Source of the DNA: Amblyomma americanum
Lineage: Eukaryota; Arthropoda; Arachnida; Ixodida; Ixodidae
DNA: 64,000 nucleotides
Assembly: GCF_052857255.1 (NCBI RefSeq)
Contig: NC_135500.1
Span: forward strand, 45,076,772-45,140,771
Direction of reading: 5' to 3'
In this document: positions 1-10,700 of the stretch, one piece after another
How positions within the stretch are numbered: the stretch's first letter is position 1
How the letters are laid out: each line of letters begins with the position of its first letter
The notes under the pieces: model-generated
Database searches by the model: none
Told to the model about the DNA's origin: nothing
The model's input: the letters and a program-made list of their open reading frames with translations, nothing else
Made by a program: the position numbers and the translations under genes

Positions 1-1204
1 AGAAAAAATTTTGACGCGTATCACACGGACACTTGTAAAACCGATGTGTTCAAATTTAGCTCGTTTCGGTCTAAAACAGCTTGTTTCGTTGTTTTAAGAA
101 CGATTACATGATTTTCGCGCAGTTATGAGAGAAAACGTTTTGACGGCTATCACACGGACACTTGTAAAACCGATGTGTTCAGATCAAACCCGTTTCGGTC
201 TAAAACAGCTTGTTTCGTTGTATTAAGCACGAATACATGTTTTCGCGCAGTTATAAGAGAAAAAGTTTTGACGCGTATCACACGGACAATTATAAAATCG
301 AGGTGTTCAGATCTAGCTCGTTTTGGTCTAAAACAGCTTGTTTCGTTGTAATAAGCACGAATATATGATTTTCGCGAACTTATGAGAGAAAATGTATCGA
401 CGCGTATCACACGGACACTTGTAAAACCGATGTGTTCAGATTTAGCTAGTTTCGGTCTAAAACAGCTTGTTTCGTTGTTTTAAGAACGAATACATGCTTT
501 TCGCGCAGTTATGAGAGAAAACGTTTTGACGCCTATCACACGGACACTTGCAAAGCCGATGTTTTTGGATCAAGCCCGTTTTGGTCTAAAACAGCTCTTT
601 TCGTTGTATGAAGCACGAATACAAGCTTTTCGCGCAGTTATAAGAGAAAACGTTTGACGCGTATCACACGGGCACTTGTAAAAGCGATGTGTTCAGATCT
701 AGCTTGTTTTGGTATAAAACAGCTTGTTTCTTTGTATTAGGCACGAATACATGCTTTTCGCGCAGGTATGAAAGAAAACGTTTTGACGCCTATCACACAG
801 ACACTTGCAAAACCGATGTTTAGATCTAGCTCCTTTCGGTATAAAACAGCTTGTCTCGTTTTAAGCAAGAATACATGCTTTTCGGGAAGTTATGAGAGAA
901 AAAATTTTGACGCGTATCACACGGACACTTGTAAAACCAATGTGTTCATATCTAGCTCGTTTTGGTCTAAAACAGCTTGTTTCGTTGTATTAAGCACGAA
1001 TACATGCTTTTCGCGAACTTATGAGAGAAAAAGTTTTGACGCGTATCACCCGGACACTTGTAAAACCGATGTGTTCAGATTTAGCTCGTTTCGGTTTAAA
1101 ACAGCTTGTTTCGTTGTTTTAAGAACGATTACATGCTTTTCGCGCAGTTATGAGAGAAAACGTTTTGACGGCTATCACACGGACACTTGTAAAACCGATG
1201 TGTT
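1..1204 (+). repeat. Left segment of the array, class shared with 50.7-51.7 kb and 55.0-56.2 kb
   Basis: About nine units. The run from 441 onward (tttagctagt, then a unit with ggatcaagcccg and cacgaatacaagc) matches the runs starting at 50750, 54982 and 63705. The part from 768 matches 51076 and 55562 nearly base for base. Two units near 113 and 371 carry catgattttcgcg instead of the usual catgcttttcgcg, which I noticed nowhere else. The segment enters the window mid-unit, so the array continues to the left. Confidence 0.85.
770..893 (+). repeat. Representative 124-bp unit variant (2-bp and 3-bp deletions)
   Basis: This unit reads ccgatgtttagatc where the standard has ccgatgtgttcagatc (-2), and ctcgttttaagcaagaatac where the standard has three more bases. 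It begins modules of 253 bp (this unit plus one standard unit) or 382 bp (plus two). Examples of such modules start near 4722, 5104, 10051, 10433, 14103, 14485, 22117, 28094, 42247, 47241 and 47623. The 2-bp loss shifts any reading frame. Confidence 0.85.
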
Positions 1205-1799
1205 CAGATCAAACCCGTTTCGGTATAAAACAGCTTCTTTCGTTGTATTAAGCACGAATACATGTTTTCGCGCAGTTATAAGAGAAAAAGTTTTGACGCG
1301 TATCACATGGACACTTGTAAAACCGATGTGTTCAGATTCAGCTCGTTTCGGTCTAAAACAGCTTGCCTCGTTGTATTAAGCACGAATACATGCTTTTCGC
1401 GCAGTTCATAACTTCAGAAAAAGTTTTCACGCGTATCACACGGACAATTATAAAATCGAGGTGTTCAGATCTAGCTCGTTTTGGTCTAAAACAGCTTGTT
1501 TCGTTGTAATAAGCACGAATATATGCTTTTCGCGAACTTATGAGAGAAAAAGTATCGACGCGTATCACACGGACACTTGTAAAAGTGATGTGTTCAGATT
1601 TAGCTCATTTCGGTCTAAAACAGCTTGTCTCATTGTATTAAGCACGAATACATGCTTTTCGCGCAGTTATGAGAGAAAAAGTTTTTTCGCGTATCACACG
1701 GACACTTGTAAAACCAATGTGTTCAGATTTAGCTCGTTTCTGTCTAAAACAGCTTGATTCGTTGCATTAATCACGAATACATGCTTTTCGCGCAGGTAT

Positions 1800-1920
1800 G
1801 AAAGAAAAAGTTTTGAGGCCTATCACACGGGCACTTGCAAAACCGATGTTTAGAATTCCGTTTCGGTCTAAAACAGCTTGTCTCGTTTTAAGCAAGAATA
1901 CATGCTTTTCGCGAAGTTAT
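1800..1920 (+). repeat. Representative 121-bp unit variant with an EcoRI site, one per left-type HOR
   Basis: This unit reads gatgtttagaattccg where the standard has five more bases, and it has a further 3-bp loss (6-bp in copies reading aagcaatac). The change creates GAATTC. I find the site at 1853, 3384, 5541, 7185, 8713, 10870, 12514, 14922, 22807, 28784, 42937, 46405, 48060, 51903 and 56389. It also carries gaggcctatc (StuI-type AGGCCT) instead of gacgcgtatc. The variant works as a marker of HOR boundaries. Confidence 0.88.
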
Positions 1921-2435
1921 GAGAGAAAAAGTTTTGACGCGTATCACAAGGACACTTGCAAAACCGATGTGTTTAGATTTAGCTCGTTTCGGTCTAAAAC
2001 AGCTTATTTTGTTGTTTTAAGCACGAATACACGCTTTTCGCGAAATTATGAAAGAAAAAGATTTGACGCGTATCACACGGACACTTGTAAAACCGATGTG
2101 GTCAGATCTAGATCGTTTTGGTCTAAAACAGCTAGTTTCGTTGTATTAAGCACGAATACATTCTTTTCGCGAACTTATGAGAGAAAAAGTTTTGACGCGT
2201 ATCACACAGACACTTCTAAAACCAATGTGTTCAAAATTAGCTCGTTTCGGTCTAAAACAGCTTGTTTCGTTGCTTTAAGAACGATTACATGCCTTTCGCG
2301 CAGTTATGAGAGAAAAAGTTTTGACGCCTATCACACGGACACTTGTAAAACCGATGTGTTCAAATATAACTCGTCTCGGTCTAAAACAGCTTGTTTCGTT
2401 GTATTAAGCACGAATACATGTTTTCGCGCAGTTAT

Positions 2436-2550
2436 AAGAGAAAAAGTTTTGACACTTGTAAAACCGATCTGTTCAGATTTAGCTCGTCTCGGTCTAAAAC
2501 AGCTTGTCTCGTCGTATTAAGCACGAATACATGCTTTTCGCGCAGTTCAT
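2436..2550 (+). repeat. Representative short unit (15-bp deletion), the main HOR landmark
   Basis: The unit reads gttttgacacttgtaaaacc, lacking 15 bp between two gac trinucleotides of the standard unit, which suggests a microhomology or slippage deletion. The unit before it also lacks one base (catgttttcg). The same short unit ends near 2520, 4051, 6205, 7849, 9380, 11534, 13178, 15586, 16990, 17752, 19022, 20684, 21446, 23471, 24999, 26661, 27423, 29448, 30852, 31614, 32885, 35185, 37739, 40683, 41574 and 48727. Variant versions (cttgtaaacccgat) sit near 56870, 59180 and 61490. The spacings give the HOR sizes directly. Confidence 0.9.
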
Positions 2551-2682
2551 AACTCCAGAAACAGTTTTCACGCGTATCACACGGACACTTGTAAAATCGA
2601 GGTGTTCAGATCTTGCTCGTTTTGGTCTAAAACAGCTTGTTTCGTTGTATTAAGCACGAATACACGCTTTTCGCGCAGTTAT
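2551..2682 (+). repeat. Representative lengthened unit (cataacttcag type)
   Basis: It directly follows the short unit in nearly every HOR. The usual gttatgagagaaaaag is replaced by gttcataactccagaaacag, about 4 bp longer, followed by ttttcacgcg instead of ttttgacgcg. Most copies read cataacttcag; those near 2548, 4080, 7877 and 9410 read cataactccag, which helps trace which block was copied. The pairing of short and long unit is one of the most stable features of the array. Confidence 0.85.
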
Positions 2683-2735
2683 TAGGGAAAACATTTTCAC
2701 GCGTATCACACGGACACTTGTAAAACCGATGTGTT

Positions 2736-4266
2736 CAGATCAAACCCGTTTCGGTCTAAAACAGCTTGTTTCGTTGTATTAAGCACGAATACATGTTTTC
2801 GCGCAGTTATAAGAGAAAAAGTTTTGACGCGTATCACATGGACACTTGTAAAACCGATGTGTTCAGATTCAGCTCGTTTCGGTCTAAAACAGCTTGCCTC
2901 GTTGTATTAAGCACGAATACATGCTTTTCGCGCAGTTCATAACTTCAGAAAAAGTTTTCACGCGTATCACACGGACAATTATAAAATCGAGGTGTTCAGA
3001 TCTAGCTCGTTTTGGTCTAAAACAGCTTGTTTCGTTGTAATAAGCACGAATATATGCTTTTCGCGAACTTATGAGAGAAAAAGTATCGACGCGTATCACA
3101 CGGACACTTGTAAAAGTGATGTGTTCAGATTTAGCTCATTTCGGTCTAAAACAGCTTGTCTCATTGTATTAAGCACGAATACATGCTTTTCGCGCAGTTA
3201 TGAGAGAAAAAGTTTTTTCGCGTATCACACGGACACTTGTAAAACCAATGTGTTCAGATTTAGCTCGTTTCTGTCTAAAACAGCTTGATTCGTTGCATTA
3301 ATCATGAATACATGCTTTTCGCGCAGGTATGAAAGAAAAAGTTTTGAGGCCTATCACACGGGCACTTGCAAAACCGATGTTTAGAATTCCGTTTCGGTCT
3401 AAAACAGCTTGTCTCGTTTTAAGCAAGAATACATGCTTTTCGCGAAGTTATGAGAGAAAAAGTTTTGACGCGTATCACAAGGACACTTGCAAAACCGATG
3501 TGTTTAGATTTAGCTCGTTTCGGTCTAAAACAGCTTATTTTGTTGTTTTAAGCACGAATACACGCTTTTCGCGAAATTATGAAAGAAAAAGATTTGACGC
3601 GTATCACACGGACACTTGTAAAACCGATGTGGTCAGATCTAGCTCGTTTTGGTCTAAAACAGCTAGTTTCGTTGTATTAAGCACGAATACATGCTTTTCG
3701 CGAACTTATGAGGGAAAAAGCTTTGACGCGTATCACACAGACACTTCTAAAACCAATGTGTTCAAAATTAGCTCGTTTCGGTCTAAAACAGCTTGTTTCG
3801 TTGCTTTAAGAACGATTACATGCTTTTCGCGCAGTTATGAGAGAAAAAGTTTTGACGCCTATCACACGGACACTTGTAAAACCGATGTGTTCAAATATAA
3901 CTCGTCTCGGTCTAAAACAGCTTGTTTCGTTGTATTAAGCACGAATACATGTTTTCGCGCAGTTATAAGAGAAAAAGTTTTGACACTTGTAAAACCGATC
4001 TGTTCAGATTTAGCTCGTCTCGGTCTAAAACAGCTTGTCTCGTCGTATTAAGCACGAATACATGCTTTTCGCGCAGTTCATAACTCCAGAAACAGTTTTC
4101 ACGCGTATCACACGGACACTTGTAAAATCGAGGTGTTCAGATCTTGCTCGTTTTGGTCTAAAACAGCTTGTTTCGTTGTATTAAGCACGAATACACGCTT
4201 TTCGCGCAGTTATTAGGGAAAACATTTTCACGCGTATCACACGGACACTTGTAAAATTGATGTGTT
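2736..4266 (+). repeat. 1531-bp higher-order repeat, copy 2
   Basis: This is the second tandem copy of the 1205-2735 HOR, with the same unit order: cagattcagctcg unit, cataac unit, aatatatgc unit, gttttttcgcg unit, EcoRI unit and short unit. It carries private changes gagggaaaaagctttg near 3711 and atcatgaat near 3302. Both changes recur 5329 bp further on (about 9040 and 8631), so this copy, not copy 1, was carried into the next block duplication. Confidence 0.88.
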
Positions 4267-4721
4267 CAGATCTAGCTCGTTTTGGTCAAAAAAAGCTTGT
4301 TTCGTTGTATTAGGCACGAATACATGCTTTTCGCGCAGTTATGAGAGAAAACGTTTGACGCGTATCACACGGGCACTTGTAAAACCGATGTGTTCAGATC
4401 TAGCTTGTTTTGGTATAAAACAGCTTGTTTCTTTGTATTAGGCACGAATACATGCTTTTCGCGCAGGTATGAAAGAAAACGTTTTGACGCCTATCACACA
4501 GACACTTGCAAAACCGATGTTTAGATCTAGCTCCTTTCGGTATAAAACAGCTTGTCTCGTTTTAAGCAAGAATACATGCTTTTCGCGAAGTTATGAGAGA
4601 AAAAATTTTGACGCGTATCACAGGGACACTTGTAAAACCGATGTGGTCAGATCTAGCTCGTTTTGGTATAAAACAGCTTGTTTCTTTGTATTAGCCACGA
4701 ATACATGCTTTTCGCGCAGGT

Positions 4722-5485
4722 ATGAAAGAAAAAGTTTTGACGCCTATCACACGGACACTTGCAAAACCGATGTTTAGATCTAGCTCGTTTCGGTATAAAA
4801 CAGCTTGTCTCGTTTTAAGCAAGAATACATGCTTTTCGCGAAGTTATGACAGAAAAAATTTTGACGCGTATCACGCGGACACTTGTAAAACCGATGTGTT
4901 CATATCTAGCTCGTTTTGGTCTAAAACAGCTTGTTTCGTTGTATTAAGCACGAATACATGCTTTTCGCGAACTTATGAGAGAAAAAGTTTTGACGCGTAT
5001 CACCCGGACACTTGTAAAACCGATGTGTTCAGATCTAGCTCGTTTTGGTATAAAACAGCTTGTTTCTTTGTATTAGCCACGAATACATGCTTTTCGCGCA
5101 GGTATGAAAGAAAAAGTTTTGACGCCTATCACACGGACACTTGCAAAACCGATGTTTAGATCTAGCTCGTTTCGGTATAAAACAGCTTGTCTCGTTTTAA
5201 GCAAGAATACATGCTTTTCGCGAAGTTATGAGAGAAAAAATTTTGACGCGTATCACACGGACACTTGTAAAACCGATGTGTTCAGATTTAGCTCATTTCG
5301 GTCTAAAACAGCTTGTCTCATTGTATTAAGCACGAATACATGCTTTTCGCGCAGTTATGAGAGAAAAAGTTTTTTCGCGTATCACACGGACACTTGTAAA
5401 ACCAATGTGTTCAGATTTAGCTCGTTTCTGTCTAAAACAGCTTGTTTCGTTGCATTAATCACGAATACATGCTTTTCGCACAGGT
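4722..5485 (+). repeat. 764-bp six-unit module (two 382-bp halves)
   Basis: Two sub-modules of 382 bp, each of one 124-bp unit plus two 129-bp units, start at 4722 and 5104. The same 764-bp module is at 10051-10814 and 14103-14866, and in a related form at 47241-48004. It is absent at 7130 and 12459, where the flanking units are joined directly. The first halves carry cacgcggacac or cacccggacac units; the second halves carry gttttttcgcg and gcattaatcac units. Confidence 0.85.
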
Positions 5486-7129
5486 ATGAAAGAAAAAGTT
5501 TTGAGGCCTATCACACGGGCACTTGCAAAACCGATGTTTAGAATTCCGTTTCGGTCTAAAACAGCTTGTCTCCTTTTAAGCAATACATGCTTTTCGCGAA
5601 GGTATGAGAGAAAAAGTTTTGACGCGTATCACAAGGACACTTGCAAAACCGATGTGTTTAGATTTAGCTCGTTTCGGTCTAAAACAGCTTATTTCGTTGT
5701 TTTAAGCACGAATACACGCTTTTCGCGAAGTTATGAGAGAAAAAGATTTGACGCGTATCACACGGACACTTGTAAAACCGATGTGGTCAGATCTAGCTCG
5801 TTTTGGTCTAAAACAGCTAGTTTCGTTGTATTAAGCACGAATACATGCTTTTCGCGAACTTATGAGAGAAAAAGTTTTGACGCGTATCACACAGACACTT
5901 CTAAAACCAATGTGTTCAAAATTAGCTCGTTTCGGTCTAAAACAGCTTGTTTCGTTGCTTTAAGAACGATTACATGCTTTTCGCGCAGTTATGAGAGAAA
6001 AAGTTTTGACGCCTATCACACGGACACTTGTAAAACCGATGTGTTCAAATATAACTCGTCTCGGTCTAAAACAGCTTCTTTCGTTGTATTAAGCACGAAT
6101 ACATGTTTTCGCGCAGTTATAAGAGAAAAAGTTTTGACACTTGTAAAACCGATCTCTTCAGATTTAGCTCGTCTCGGTCTAAAACATCTTGTCTCGTCGT
6201 ATTAAGCACGAATACATGCTTTTCGCGCAGTTCATAACTTCAGAAACAGTTTTCACGCGTATCACACGGACACTTGTAAAATCGAGATGTTCAGATCTTG
6301 CTCGTTTTGGTCTAAAACAGCTTGTTTCGTTGTATTAAGCACGAATACACGCTTTTCGCGAAGTTATGAGAGAAAAAGTTTTGACGCTTATCACACGGAC
6401 ACTTGTAAAACCGATGTGTTCAGATCTAGATCGTTTTGTCTAAACCAGCTTGCTTCGTTGTATTAAGCACGAATACATGCTTTTTGCGCAGTTATAAGAG
6501 AAAAAGTTTTGACGCGTATCACAGGGACACTTGTAAAACCGGTGTTCAGATTTAGCTCGTTTCGGTCTAAAACAACCTGTCTCGTTGTATTAAGCACGAA
6601 TACATGCTTTTCGCGCAGTTATTAGGGAAAACATTTTCACACGTATCACACGGACACTTGTAAAATCGATGTGTTCAGATCTAGCTCGTTTTGGTCAAAA
6701 CAACTTGTTTCGTTGTATTAGGCACGAATACTTGCTTTTCGCGCAGTTATGAGAGAAAATGTTTGACGCGTATCACACGGGCACTTGTAAAACCGATGTG
6801 TTCAGATCTAGCTTGTTTTGGTATAAAACAGCTTGTTTCTTTGTATTAGGCACGAATACATGCTTTTCGCGCAGGTATGAAAGAAAACGTTTTGACGCCT
6901 ATCACACAGACACTTGCAAAACCGATGTTTAGATCTAGCTCCTTTCGGAATAAAACAGCTTGTCTCGTTTTAAGCAAGAATACATGCTTTTCGCGAAGTT
7001 ATGAGAGAAAAAATTTTGACGCGTATCACACGGACACTTGTAAAACCGATGTGGTCAAATATAGCTCGTTTTGGTATAAAACAGCTTGTTTCTTTGTATT
7101 AGCCACGAATACATGCTTTTCGCGCAGGT
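5486..7129 (+). repeat. 1644-bp higher-order repeat (copy in the first 5329-bp block)
   Basis: Thirteen units. It runs from one EcoRI unit to the next (5541 to 7185), through the short unit (ending 6205), the cataac unit, a ctagatcgttttgtc unit, an accggtgttcag unit (2-bp loss), a tattagggaaaac unit and a gtttgacgcg unit (1-bp loss). Compared with the 2408-bp version it lacks the 764-bp module before the next EcoRI unit. Confidence 0.85.
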
Positions 7130-7798
7130 ATGAAAGAAAAAGTTTTGAGGCCTATCACACGGGCACTTGCAAAACCGATGTTTAGAATTCCGTTTCGGTC
7201 TAAAACAGCTTGTCTCGTTTTAAGCAATACATGCTTTTCGCGAAGTTATGAGAGAAAAAGTTTTGACGCGTATCACAAGGACACTAGCAAAACCGATGTG
7301 TTTAGATTTAGCTCGTTTCGGTTTAAAACAGCTTATTTCGTTGTTTTAAGCACGAATACACGCTTTTCGCGAAGTTATGAGAGAAAAAGATTTGACGCGT
7401 ATCACACGGACACTTGTAAAACCGATGTGGTCAGATCTAGCTCGTTTTGGTCTAAAACAGCTAGTTTCGTTGTATTAAGCACGAATACATGCTTTTCGCG
7501 AACTTATGAGAGAAAAAGTTTTGACGCGTATCACACAGACACTTCTAAAACCAATGTGTTCAAAATTAGCTCGTTTCGGTCTAAAACAGCTTGTTTCGTT
7601 GCTTTAAGAACGATTACATGCTTTTCGCGCAGTTATGAGAGAAAAAGTTTTGACGCCTATCACACGGACACTTGTAAAACCGATGTGTTCAAATATAACT
7701 CGTCTCGGTCTAAAACAGCTTCTTTCGTTGTATTAAGCACGAATACATGTTTTCGCGCAGTTATAAGAGAAAAAGTTTTGACACTTGTAAAACCGATC

Positions 7799-10700
7799 TG
7801 TTCAGATTTAGCTCGTCTCGGTCTAAAACAGCTTGTCTCGTCGTATTAAGCACGAATACATGCTTTTCGCGCAGTTCATAACTCCAGAAACAGTTTTCAC
7901 GCGTATCACACGGACACTTGTAAAATCGAGGTGTTCAGATCTTGCTCGTTTTGGTCTAAAACAGCTTGTTTCGTTGTATTAAGCACGAATACACGCTTTT
8001 CGCGCAGTTATTAGGGAAAACATTTTCACGCGTATCACACGGACACTTGTAAAACCGATGTGTTCAGATCAAACCCGTTTCGGTCTAAAACAGCTTGTTT
8101 CGTTGTATTAAGCACGAATACATGTTTTCGCGCAGTTATAAGAGAAAAAGTTTTGACGCGTATCACATGGACACTTGTAAAACCGATGTGTTCAGATTCA
8201 GCTCGTTTCGGTCTAAAACAGCTTGCCTCGTTGTATTAAGCACGAATACATGCTTTTCGCGCAGTTCATAACTTCAGAAAAAGTTTTCACGCGTATCACA
8301 CGGACAATTATAAAATCGAGGTGTTCAGATCTAGCTCGTTTTGGTCTAAAACAGCTTGTTTCGTTGTAATAAGCACGAATATATGCTTTTCGCGAACTTA
8401 TGAGAGAAAAAGTATCGACGCGTATCACACGGACACTTGTAAAAGTGATGTGTTCAGATTTAGCTCATTTCGGTCTAAAACAGCTTGTCTCATTGTATTA
8501 AGCACGAATACATGCTTTTCGCGCAGTTATGAGAGAAAAAGTTTTTTCGCGTATCACACGGACACTTGTAAAACCAATGTGTTCAGATTTAGCTCGTTTC
8601 TGTCTAAAACAGCTTGATTCGTTGCATTAATCATGAATACATGCTTTTCGCGCAGGTATGAAAGAAAAAGTTTTGAGGCCTATCACACGGGCACTTGCAA
8701 AACCGATGTTTAGAATTCCGTTTCGGTCTAAAACAGCTTGTCTCGTTTTAAGCAAGAATACATGCTTTTCGCGAAGTTATGAGAGAAAAAGTTTTGACGC
8801 GTATCACAAGGACACTTGCAAAACCGATGTGTTTAGATTTAGCTCGTTTCGGTCTAAAACAGCTTATTTTGTTGTTTTAAGCACGAATACACGCTTTTCG
8901 CGAAATTATGAAAGAAAAAGATTTGACGCGTATCACACGGACACTTGTAAAACCGATGTGGTCAGATCTAGCTCGTTTTGGTCTAAAACAGCTAGTTTCG
9001 TTGTATTAAGCACGAATACATGCTTTTCGCGAACTTATGAGGGAAAAAGCTTTGACGCGTATCACACAGACACTTCTAAAACCAATGTGTTCAAAATTAG
9101 CTCGTTTCGGTCTAAAACAGCTTGTTTCGTTGCTTTAAGAACGATTACATGCTTTTCGCGCAGTTATGAGAGAAAAAGTTTTGACGCCTATCACACGGAC
9201 ACTTGTAAAACCGATGTGTTCAAATATAACTCGTCTCGGTCTAAAACAGCTTGTTTCGTTGTATTAAGCACGAATACATGTTTTCGCGCAGTTATAAGAG
9301 AAAAAGTTTTGACACTTGTAAAACCGATCTGTTCAGATTTAGCTCGTCTCGGTCTAAAACAGCTTGTCTCGTCGTATTAAGCACGAATACATGCTTTTCG
9401 CGCAGTTCATAACTCCAGAAACAGTTTTCACGCGTATCACACGGACACTTGTAAAATCGAGGTGTTCAGATCTTGCTCGTTTTGGTCTAAAACAGCTTGT
9501 TTCGTTGTATTAAGCACGAATACACGCTTTTCGCGCAGTTATTAGGGAAAACATTTTCACGCGTATCACACGGACACTTGTAAAATTGATGTGTTCAGAT
9601 CTAGCTCGTTTTGGTCAAAAAAAGCTTGTTTCGTTGTATTAGGCACGAATACATGCTTTTCGCGCAGTTATGAGAGAAAACGTTTGACGCGTATCACACG
9701 GGCACTTGTAAAACCGATGTGTTCAGATCTAGCTTGTTTTGGTATAAAACAGCTTGTTTCTTTGTATTAGGCACGAATACATGCTTTTCGCGCAGGTATG
9801 AAAGAAAACGTTTTGACGCCTATCACACAGACACTTGCAAAACCGATGTTTAGATCTAGCTCCTTTCGGTATAAAACAGCTTGTCTCGTTTTAAGCAAGA
9901 ATACATGCTTTTCGCGAAGTTATGAGAGAAAAAATTTTGACGCGTATCACAGGGACACTTGTAAAACCGATGTGGTCAGATCTAGCTCGTTTTGGTATAA
10001 AACAGCTTGTTTCTTTGTATTAGCCACGAATACATGCTTTTCGCGCAGGTATGAAAGAAAAAGTTTTGACGCCTATCACACGGACACTTGCAAAACCGAT
10101 GTTTAGATCTAGCTCGTTTCGGTATAAAACAGCTTGTCTCGTTTTAAGCAAGAATACATGCTTTTCGCGAAGTTATGACAGAAAAAATTTTGACGCGTAT
10201 CACGCGGACACTTGTAAAACCGATGTGTTCATATCTAGCTCGTTTTGGTCTAAAACAGCTTGTTTCGTTGTATTAAGCACGAATACATGCTTTTCGCGAA
10301 CTTATGAGAGAAAAAGTTTTGACGCGTATCACCCGGACACTTGTAAAACCGATGTGTTCAGATCTAGCTCGTTTTGGTATAAAACAGCTTGTTTCTTTGT
10401 ATTAGCCACGAATACATGCTTTTCGCGCAGGTATGAAAGAAAAAGTTTTGACGCCTATCACACGGACACTTGCAAAACCGATGTTTAGATCTAGCTCGTT
10501 TCGGTATAAAACAGCTTGTCTCGTTTTAAGCAAGAATACATGCTTTTCGCGAAGTTATGAGAGAAAAAATTTTGACGCGTATCACACGGACACTTGTAAA
10601 ACCGATGTGTTCAGATTTAGCTCATTTCGGTCTAAAACAGCTTGTCTCATTGTATTAAGCACGAATACATGCTTTTCGCGCAGTTATGAGAGAAAAAGTT

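Larger units (their letters stand above)
1205..2735 (+). repeat. 1531-bp higher-order repeat, copy 1
   Basis: Twelve units. It repeats directly in the next 1531 bp: the reverse-strand-readable pattern at 1353, the units at 1461 and 1798, and the short unit ending at 2520 all recur exactly 1531 bp later. I see about five or six base differences between the copies, for example 1774 (c, against t in copy 2), 2112 (ctagatcg against ctagctcg), 2161 (cattctttt against catgctttt) and 2291 (catgcctttcg against catgcttttcg). The junction lies inside the shared stretch cacgcgtatcacacggacac near 2702-2735. Confidence 0.88.
2470..7798 (+). repeat. 5329-bp block, copy 1 (HORs of 1531 + 2154 + 1644 bp)
   Basis: About 41 units. 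Units at 2884, 2992, 3329, 4469, 4722, 5104, 5486, 6877 and 7130 recur exactly 5329 bp later. The block overlaps the second 1531-bp HOR. The left limit lies somewhere in about 2387-2548 and the right junction in 7716-7877. The junction is seen as a switch from cagcttctttcgttg (1644-type) to cataactccag (1531-type). Differences from copy 2 seen by eye are few: 5535 region tttag against ttcag, 5573 ctccttt against ctcgttt, 5600 aaggtatg against aagttatg, 6152 cgatctcttc against cgatctgttc, 6187 acatcttg against acagcttg, 6577 acaacctg against acagcctg. Confidence 0.88.

Noticed and set aside
14..20. ACGCGT in most units as a yeast-type MluI cell-cycle box (MBF site).
   Set aside because: A six-base palindrome repeated with the unit; there is no gene nearby to regulate, and many units have lost it (gacgcctatc, gacgcttatc, gaggcctatc).
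80..104. CENP-B box on the plus strand in gtttcgttgtattaagc.
   Set aside because: Only the first half (ttcgttg) fits; the required CGGG is aagc or similar, so about 6 of 9 essential bases match.
1353..1568. Minus-strand open frames of 62-94 codons (also at 2884, 8213, 16616, 31111, 45035, 46163, 57702 and others).
   Set aside because: They are the complement of two neighbouring units read in a frame that stops in most units; they recur only because the units recur.
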